From positions 310,001 through 374,000 of the forward strand of contig NZ_PYVX01000003.1 in NCBI RefSeq assembly GCF_003056305.1: a DNA stretch of 64,000 nucleotides. Reading direction: 5' to 3'. This document shows positions 55,245 to 61,813 of the stretch, piece after piece. The translations under genes and the position numbers were made by a program. Positions within the stretch are counted from its first letter, which is position 1, and each line of letters opens with the position of its first letter. Under the pieces are notes generated by a model, which did not search any database, was not told the DNA's origin, and saw only the letters and a list, made by a program, of their open reading frames with translations. The stretch is from Halomonas denitrificans. GTDB lineage: Bacteria; Pseudomonadota; Gammaproteobacteria; Pseudomonadales; Halomonadaceae.

Positions 55245-55306
55245 GGCGGGACTCCTTGTGGCGTGGTCGTGGGGCGATGGTCGAGGACTGGGCATGACGC
55301 CTTCTT

Positions 55307-55333
55307 CTATCGGCCGACTGTCGGCAGACTTTA
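55307..55333 (-). promoter_or_regulatory. FliA (sigma-28) promoter of chemoreceptor gene
   Basis: Minus strand: TAAAGTCT, 11-base spacer, GCCGATAG; 14 of 16 consensus positions. It reads into the six-helix chemoreceptor gene. Confidence 0.9.
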
Positions 55334-55477
55334 TATGAGCAAATTAAACGTAAAGGTCTTGTACAAGAGTGGCGGCTCGTCCTTCGCCCTCGCCGCGAAC
55401 GGTTGTGTCCGCGGCGGCCCGGGCCTAAGGTTGGCGGCTTTCTGTCATCCGCCACTGGAGCGCCCGGAGGGGACCCC

Positions 55478-56449
55478 ATGATCGACGAGCACCGCGGGCC
55501 AGGCCGCCACGACTCCCTGATGCGTCCCCTGCCGGCGGAGGATGACGCCAGCGGCTGGATGGTCAGCTACGTCGACATCATGACCCTGCTGGTGGCCCTG
55601 CTGGTGCTGATCATCACCTTCGGCGAGCTGGGCGCCGGGGCCGCGTCCCCGGAGGCCGCCGAGCCGGCGACGACGCTCGAACTCGGCGTGCCGCTGCCCG
55701 AACCGCTGCGGCGAATCAACGCCGAGCGAGAGGCGCAGGCCGCCGCGCCCGGGGCCCTGTCGGCCCGTGCGATCACGGCCGCCCTCGGGGTGGCCGGCCT
55801 GCCGGCGGCGCGTCCCGCGCCGCCCCCGGCGCTGCTGGTGCGGCCGGGGGGGCAAGGTGAGGTGCAGGGCGCGCGCCCCGTCGACGGGCCGCAGTGGCTG
55901 ATGTCGGCCGGCGTCGATCTCACCCGGCCGCTGTCCGACTACCTGGTGGTGCTCACCGACGCGCCGCCGCTGGGCGTCGAGGCGGTCAATGCGGCCGCCA
56001 TCGAGGGCGCGCGGGCGGTGAGTGAGGCGCTCGAGGAGGCCCCGTATCTGGCGGATCTCGACGGCATGGAGGTGTCGCGGATTCCCGAGGGGGTGCGGCT
56101 GCGGGTCGAGGATCGCCTGCTGTTTCCGACCGCGGAGGCCGAGCTGACCGAGGAGGGTCGCGCCCTGGTGGCGTCGCGGCTCGCCGAGATGGTGCGGCGC
56201 CACCCGGGCGAGGTGGCGGTGGAGGGCCACTCCGACAGTCGCGCGATCCGCACCGAGCGCTTCCCCTCCAACTGGGCGCTCTCCAGCGCGCGCGCCATCG
56301 CCATCGTCGAGGCGCTGGTGGCGGCCGGCGTCGACCCGACCCGGCTGCGCGCCGTGGGCCTGGCCGACACCCGGCCTCTGGCCAGCAACGCCACCGCCGA
56401 GGGGCGCGCCCGCAACCGTCGGGTGGAGGTGGTGATCCAGGCGCGCTGA
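55478..56449 (+). CDS. MotB/OmpA-like membrane protein, orphan stator type
   Basis: A 323-residue protein with one N-terminal helix (WMVSYVDIMTLLVALLVLII, about 27-46) whose D33 matches the ion-carrying Asp of MotB (D32), a Pro/Ala-rich periplasmic linker and a C-terminal OmpA peptidoglycan-binding domain (VEGHSDSRAIRTERFPSNWA, then VGLADTRPLA and NRRVEVVI). No motA-like gene is adjacent. It may anchor a stator or another ion-driven complex. CGGAGGGG precedes the start at 55478; the frame from 55403 is rejected. Confidence 0.85.
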   Translation: MIDEHRGPGRHDSLMRPLPAEDDASGWMVSYVDIMTLLVALLVLIITFGELGAGAASPEAAEPATTLELGVPLPEPLRRINAEREAQAAAPGALSARAITAALGVAGLPAARPAPPPALLVRPGGQGEVQGARPVDGPQWLMSAGVDLTRPLSDYLVVLTDAPPLGVEAVNAAAIEGARAVSEALEEAPYLADLDGMEVSRIPEGVRLRVEDRLLFPTAEAELTEEGRALVASRLAEMVRRHPGEVAVEGHSDSRAIRTERFPSNWALSSARAIAIVEALVAAGVDPTRLRAVGLADTRPLASNATAEGRARNRRVEVVIQAR

Positions 56450-56489
56450 CCCGGAGTCGGCGTGGGCGCAGCTCGGGAGTCGCGTGGGC

Positions 56490-57029
56490 TCAGCGAGCGC
56501 GCAGCAGGGTCCGCAGGTCGTCGTCGAGGCGCAGCGAGAGGCCGCGGCTCGCCAGCACCCGGTCGGTGCGCAGCTCCACCACGCGAAGCGCCAGGAAGAG
56601 GCGCTCCTGGCCGCGGGCGTAGGTGCCGAGCAGCATCGTCCGGGCGCCCGCGCTGGCGCCCTGGTTCCTCACCCGGCGCGTCAGCAGGCCGTCGCCGCCC
56701 TCCATGACCAGCAGCTGCCCGCCGTCGAGGAGCACCTCGCGCACCGGCATGCCGGCCCGTGCCAGTGCCGCGGCCGAGAGCTCCGCGGCGATGCGGCTGA
56801 ATGCCGTCGAGGGGGCGCCGCCCGCCACGTCGATGAACGAGGCCGTGATCATCGGGCCCTGGTCCGGAAGGTCGGGGAAGGCCTCGACCAGCTCGTGCGC
56901 GGCCGTCTCGAGGGCCTCGTCGAGCCCCGGGGCGGGGGGCGCGTTGTGGAGCGCGCGCTCTTGGTGGGCGCAGCCGGTCAGGCTCAGCAGGACCAGCAGC
57001 AGGCAGGCCAGGCGCAGGGGGGTGAGCAT
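56490..57029 (-). CDS. flgO: FlgO-family outer membrane lipoprotein
   Basis: A 179-residue lipoprotein (lipobox LTGC, Cys at about 20) with the FlgO domain: ITASFIDVAGGAPSTAFSRI, then AGMPVREVLLDGGQLLVMEG and MLLGTYARGQERLFLALRVV. In Vibrio FlgO supports the flagellum at the outer membrane together with FlgP. Here it is alone, convergent with the MotB-like gene, with no flgP or flgT in the window. Confidence 0.85.
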   Translation of the reverse strand: MLTPLRLACLLLVLLSLTGCAHQERALHNAPPAPGLDEALETAAHELVEAFPDLPDQGPMITASFIDVAGGAPSTAFSRIAAELSAAALARAGMPVREVLLDGGQLLVMEGGDGLLTRRVRNQGASAGARTMLLGTYARGQERLFLALRVVELRTDRVLASRGLSLRLDDDLRTLLRAR

Positions 57030-57174
57030 GATGGTGGCGTCTCCGGAAAGGATATCGCTCCCTTCTTCGGCGGATCGCCTGGGAACTTGAGGCGGCCGGG
57101 GTGCCCGCGGTCGGCGCCGTTAGGAGTGTTAGAGTAGTGGCGAATCCAGCGAGAACGACCCTTCGGCGGACCCC

Positions 57175-57402
57175 ATGCCCAGCATCGACGTGGTGATCGA
57201 GCTCTCCTACGAGGCCTGCCTGGCGCACTATACCGGGCAGGTGACCCAGGTGCAGACCCGTAGCCTGGATGGGCGCCGGGTGGCGTTCCCCGCCGAGGCG
57301 CTGCGGCGCGTGGTGACCCGCGACGGCGTGCACGGCCGCTTCCGGCTGACCTTCACCGAGGCCGGACGCTTCTGCGCGATTCGCCGGCTCGAGGCCTGCT
57401 GA
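57175..57402 (+). CDS. DUF2835 family small protein
   Basis: A 75-residue protein with the pattern LSYEACLAHYTGQVTQVQTR, then DGRRVAFPAEALRRVVTRDG and GRFRLTF. This agrees with DUF2835, a small gammaproteobacterial family of unknown function whose fold looks beta-rich. It stands alone between flgO (divergent) and the giant GGDEF/EAL gene. The ribosome site is weak. Confidence 0.75.
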   Translation: MPSIDVVIELSYEACLAHYTGQVTQVQTRSLDGRRVAFPAEALRRVVTRDGVHGRFRLTFTEAGRFCAIRRLEAC

Positions 57403-57647
57403 GCCGCCCTCTCCTTGCGTTGGCCACGAGGTGGCCGGATAGCGAGCATCCTGAGCGATGTTCGGCTACGATACCGCGAAGATGCCCGACGATTCTCGGG
57501 TGAAGCGAGCGGCAGGGAGACGCCCTCGCCGATCGGATGAGACGGCGCCCAGCCGCCGCCCCTCATCCCGCCCACCACCGGGATAGGGTGGTGACCGGGT
57601 CGCGCCGCGCCAGGCCGGCCGATGCCACGTGCAGGGAGCACTCCGTC

Positions 57648-60600
57648 ATGCCCTTCAAGACCCGCGACATCGCCCTGGACAGCGGTCTGCTGATGGTCGC
57701 GGCCGCCTTCATCGTGATGGGGCTGATCGGCGTGGTGCAGGTAGCGGCCTTTCCGATGCCCACCCTGCTGGTGCTCGATGCCTCGCTGGCGGCGCTGTTC
57801 GCCGGCGCCGGCCTGCTGGCCGTGGTGCAGCAGTGGCGGCACCTGCGCCTGGCGGCCGGTGGCGCGCTGCTGGCCCTGATGCTCTACACCCTGTTTCATA
57901 ACGCGCTGCTCGGCGACAGCCAGGAGGGCGTCTCCTGGCTGTCGGGCGGCACGCGCGTCTCCTCCTGGTCGGCCGCCATGCTGGTCATGGCGGCCCTCTG
58001 TGTGGTCGCGGGGACCGGTCGGCCAGGCCTCGGCCGAGCAGGAGGATGGCGACCGGGGCTCTGGCGGCTGGTCGGCCTGCTGCTGCTGGGGTTCGGGTGC
58101 CTGGTGGCGGGCGGTCGACTGGTCGCGCCCGAGGCGGGATGGGGCCTGCCGACGCTGACCGCCTCGCCCTGGCTGGTGGCGCCGTTCGCGCTGCTCTATG
58201 GCGCCGCCATGCTGGCGGCGAGCGCCCGTCGGCACGGCTCGCCGCTGCAGCTGGGACGCACGGCGGTCATGGCCGGCCTGGCCGGCGTCCTGGTCAGCAG
58301 CCTGGCCTGGTTCCTGCTCAGCGGCCAGCAGCAGCAGCGCATGCACCAGCAGGCGGAGCACGTGCTCGACAACGTCCGCCTCAATGCCGAGCAACTGATG
58401 CGCTCTCACTTGCAGCAGATGCAGCGCATGGCCGAGCGGCTGGACGCGTCCGTGGGGGGGCTGGAGCCCGCAGTGCGCACGCGCGACGTGGCGAGCTACC
58501 TGCGTGATATCCCCACCCTCCAGGTCATCGGTCTGCTGGAGGCTCGCCGCGGCTGGCACTGGCTCGAGTCGCGCAGCGACGAGGTGCGGCGCCGGCTGTC
58601 GCGCTGGACCCGGACCGAGCGCGTCGCCGACTGGCTGAGCCTGCCCTTTCCCCAGCCGCGCATGATGGTGCCCGACGCGGCGACCCCGGATCTGGCGATC
58701 CTGGCGATCGCCATCCCGAGCCGCGACCAGCAGCTGGTGGCCGTGCTCGACATGGCCACCCTGCTGGATCGCGAGCTGCGCGTGCAGCTGGGTGACTTCC
58801 AGCTGACCCTGGCCCGCGACGGCGAGGTGCTCACCGCCCTGGCCGGCTCGGGCCGGGTCGCGGGCGACGTGAGCGGCGCGCCCGTCCTCGCGTCTCGCCA
58901 CCTCGGCCTGCCCGGGGGCACGATGCTCAGTCCCTCCGTGCAGACCTGGCCCGGCATCGAAGGGTGGCAGGTCGGCATGGTGCCTGCGGCCGTGGCGATG
59001 GGCGGGCTGACGCTGAGTTACCTGCTGGTCTTCAGCCTGGGCATGGTGCGCCTGGTGGTCGGGCGCTCCCGGGCGCTGATGGCGGCGCGGGAACAGCTCG
59101 AGCAGCAGCAGGCCATCCAGGCGATGATCGTCGAGGAGGTGCCGCTCGATCGCACCCTCGAGGCCATCTGCCAGATGCTCGAGGCCCAGCTGCAGGGCGG
59201 GATCTGCTCGATCATGCGGGCCGACGGCGAGGGCAGGCGGCTGCACCTCGTCGCCGGCGAGCGCCTCTCGGCCGCCTACCGGCAGGCGATCGCCACGGTG
59301 GCCATCGGACCGGACGTCGGGGCCTGTGGCAGCTCCGCCCATCGCCGCGAGCTGGTGGTCTGCGAGGACCTCGCCCTGGACCCCCGCTGGACGGGCGTTG
59401 CCGACCTGGCCGAGCGCGAGGGGCTTAGGGCCTGCTGGTCCTACCCGGTGATCGCCCGGGACGGCCGGCTGCTGGGCACCTTCGCCACCTACTACCGACG
59501 CCCGGCGACCCCGGGTAGCCACGAGCTCGAGCGCATCGCCCAGGCCGTGGACCTGGTGGCCCTGGCCATGGAGCGCGCCCAGGATCGCCGCGCGCTGTGG
59601 GAGAGCGAGCAGCGCTATCGCTCGCTGTTCACCTACAACCCGGATGCGGTCTTCTCCATGGACCTGGAGGGCCACTTCGTCACCGCCAACGCCCCCTGTG
59701 CCGCACTGACCGGCCATGCCCTCGACGCCTTGCTGGGCAGCCACTTCTCCGAGTTCCTGCGCCCGGAGGACCTGGCGGAGGTGCAGCAGACCTTCGAGCG
59801 TGCGGGGGCCGGAGAGCCCAGCCGCTACGAGCTGCAGGTGCCCCATCGCGACGGCACCCTGCGTCGGCTGGACCTCACCACCCTGCCGGTGGTGGTCGAT
59901 GGCTGCATCACCGGCATCTACGGCATCGCCAAGGACGTCACCCAGCGGCGCGAGTACGAGACCCGGCTGCGGATCCTGGAGCGCGGCGTGGAGGCCAGCG
60001 TCAACGGCGTGCTGATCGCCGATGCGGGCGTGCCCGGCCTGCCGATCATCTATGCCAACGACGCCTTCGAGCGCATGACGGGCTATGCCCGGGCGGAGGT
60101 GATCGGGCGCAACGCGCGCTTCCTGCAGGGCAGCGAGACCGATTCGGCGGCGGTGCAGAAGATTCGCCGCGAGCTGGCGCAGCAGCGCGAGGTGCACGTG
60201 ACCCTGTGCAACTATCGCAAGGACGGCACGCCGTTCTGGAACGATCTCTACATCTCCCCGGTTCGCGACGAGCAGGGAGCGGTCACCCACTATGTCGGCA
60301 TCCAGCACGACATCTCCGAACAGAAGGCCTACGAGGCGCACCTGGCCTATCACGCCGGCCACGATGCCCTGACGGGGCTGGCCAACCGCACCCTGCTCGA
60401 GGACCGGCTGGTGCATGACGTCGATCTGGCCAGGCGCCAGGGCAAGCGGCTGGCGGTGCTCTTCCTCGACCTCGACGAGTTCAAACCGATCAACGACAGC
60501 CTCGGGCATGCCGTCGGCGACGAGCTGCTGCGCGGGGTCGCGCGGCGCCTGTCGGCGGCGATGCGGCCGGGCGATACCCTGGCGCGCCTGGGGGGCGACG

Positions 60601-61652
60601 AGTTCGTGGTGCTGCTGCCGGACCTGCACGACGGCGGCCAGGCGATGGAGGTGGCCGAGCGGCTGCTGTCGATCGTCAGCCGGCCCTATCGGGTCGGCGA
60701 GCACGAGCTCTCGCTGTCGTGCAGCATCGGCATCGCCGTGAGCGGCGCCGAGAGTGCCCAGCCCCTCGAACTCATCCAGCAGGCCGACATGGCCATGTAC
60801 CGGGCCAAACGGCAGGGACGCAACGCCTGCCAGTGGTTCACGCCCGAGATCATCCACCGGATGGGCGATCGCGTGGCGCTGCGCAACGAGCTCCAGGAGG
60901 CGATCGAGACGCACGCCTTCGAGCTCCACTACCAGCCGCTGATCGATCGCGGGGGGCAGGTGGCGGGCGTGGAGGCGCTGCTGCGCTGGCGCCACCCCAT
61001 GCGGGGCTATGTCTCGCCCGCCCAGTTCATCGCCCTGGCCGAGGAGACCGGTCAGATCATCCCGATCAGCGAGTGGGTGCTGACCCGGGCCTGCCGGGAC
61101 CTGCGTCAGCTCGACCGGGTGGGGCAGGGCAGCCTCAACGTCGCGGTCAACCTCTCGCCGCTGCAGTTCCACCGCGCGAGCTTTCTCGGCAACCTGCGCG
61201 AGACCCTGGCGGTCACCGGGCTGCCGGCGCCCCAGCTGTCGCTGGAGCTGACCGAGGGCATCCTGATGGACGATACCGAGGGCGCCATCGAGATCCTGCA
61301 TGCCCTCCGGACGATGGGGGTGGGGGTGGCCATCGACGACTTCGGCACCGGCTTCTCCAGCCTCAGCTACCTCAAGAACCTGCCCATCGACCGGATCAAG
61401 ATCGACCGCAGCTTCGTCAGCGAGGTCACCAACAGCGCCGAGGACGCGGCGATCATCCAGGGCATCATCTCCATGGCCCACCACCTCGGGCTCAGGGTGG
61501 TCGCCGAGGGCATCGAGCACGAGCAGCAGCATCGCCTGCTCCTGGCCCACGGCTGCGATCTCTTCCAGGGCTTCCACTTCGCCCATCCCATGCCCCTCGA
61601 GTCGCTCATCGACTTTCTCGCCGAGCATCGCCCGCTGTCGATCGACGACTAG
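57648..61652 (+). CDS. Membrane GAF-PAS-LOV-like-GGDEF-EAL protein
   Basis: A 1334-residue protein. Residues 10-225 hold about eight membrane helices; 225-450 an extracytoplasmic helical part closed by another helix near 455; 480-645 a GAF domain; 650-770 PAS; 780-905 a LOV-like PAS; 910-1075 GGDEF (982-986 intact, RPGD I-site); 1090-1330 EAL (E1109-A-L, DDFGTGFSSL, KIDRSF). The LOV signature GRNCRFLQ reads GRNARFLQ with A823 replacing the photoactive Cys. N855, N865 and Q886 keep exactly the LOV2 flavin-contact spacing (32, 10, 21). Both catalytic domains look active. The start at 57648 follows AGGGAG; the frame from 57537 is less likely. Confidence 0.93.
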   Translation: MPFKTRDIALDSGLLMVAAAFIVMGLIGVVQVAAFPMPTLLVLDASLAALFAGAGLLAVVQQWRHLRLAAGGALLALMLYTLFHNALLGDSQEGVSWLSGGTRVSSWSAAMLVMAALCVVAGTGRPGLGRAGGWRPGLWRLVGLLLLGFGCLVAGGRLVAPEAGWGLPTLTASPWLVAPFALLYGAAMLAASARRHGSPLQLGRTAVMAGLAGVLVSSLAWFLLSGQQQQRMHQQAEHVLDNVRLNAEQLMRSHLQQMQRMAERLDASVGGLEPAVRTRDVASYLRDIPTLQVIGLLEARRGWHWLESRSDEVRRRLSRWTRTERVADWLSLPFPQPRMMVPDAATPDLAILAIAIPSRDQQLVAVLDMATLLDRELRVQLGDFQLTLARDGEVLTALAGSGRVAGDVSGAPVLASRHLGLPGGTMLSPSVQTWPGIEGWQVGMVPAAVAMGGLTLSYLLVFSLGMVRLVVGRSRALMAAREQLEQQQAIQAMIVEEVPLDRTLEAICQMLEAQLQGGICSIMRADGEGRRLHLVAGERLSAAYRQAIATVAIGPDVGACGSSAHRRELVVCEDLALDPRWTGVADLAEREGLRACWSYPVIARDGRLLGTFATYYRRPATPGSHELERIAQAVDLVALAMERAQDRRALWESEQRYRSLFTYNPDAVFSMDLEGHFVTANAPCAALTGHALDALLGSHFSEFLRPEDLAEVQQTFERAGAGEPSRYELQVPHRDGTLRRLDLTTLPVVVDGCITGIYGIAKDVTQRREYETRLRILERGVEASVNGVLIADAGVPGLPIIYANDAFERMTGYARAEVIGRNARFLQGSETDSAAVQKIRRELAQQREVHVTLCNYRKDGTPFWNDLYISPVRDEQGAVTHYVGIQHDISEQKAYEAHLAYHAGHDALTGLANRTLLEDRLVHDVDLARRQGKRLAVLFLDLDEFKPINDSLGHAVGDELLRGVARRLSAAMRPGDTLARLGGDEFVVLLPDLHDGGQAMEVAERLLSIVSRPYRVGEHELSLSCSIGIAVSGAESAQPLELIQQADMAMYRAKRQGRNACQWFTPEIIHRMGDRVALRNELQEAIETHAFELHYQPLIDRGGQVAGVEALLRWRHPMRGYVSPAQFIALAEETGQIIPISEWVLTRACRDLRQLDRVGQGSLNVAVNLSPLQFHRASFLGNLRETLAVTGLPAPQLSLELTEGILMDDTEGAIEILHALRTMGVGVAIDDFGTGFSSLSYLKNLPIDRIKIDRSFVSEVTNSAEDAAIIQGIISMAHHLGLRVVAEGIEHEQQHRLLLAHGCDLFQGFHFAHPMPLESLIDFLAEHRPLSIDD

Positions 61653-61813
61653 CGGCGCGTCGAGCGTTTATTCAGTGTCGTTACGCGCCCCTCGGCGCCT
61701 TAGGCAAGCCGAGCCATGGCGCCTACGCTTAGTGAATGGCTTTCGACAATGGCGATGGCTGCGCGCGCCGGGTCACCGGCCGTGCGCCACGTCGCAGCGG
61801 CAGGAGAATCGAT

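Noticed and set aside
57228..61628. 1466-codon open frame on the minus strand
   Set aside because: It is antisense to the GAF-PAS-GGDEF-EAL gene; GC-rich codon bias leaves the opposite frame open. Its product is His/Gln/Gly/Leu-rich without family motifs.
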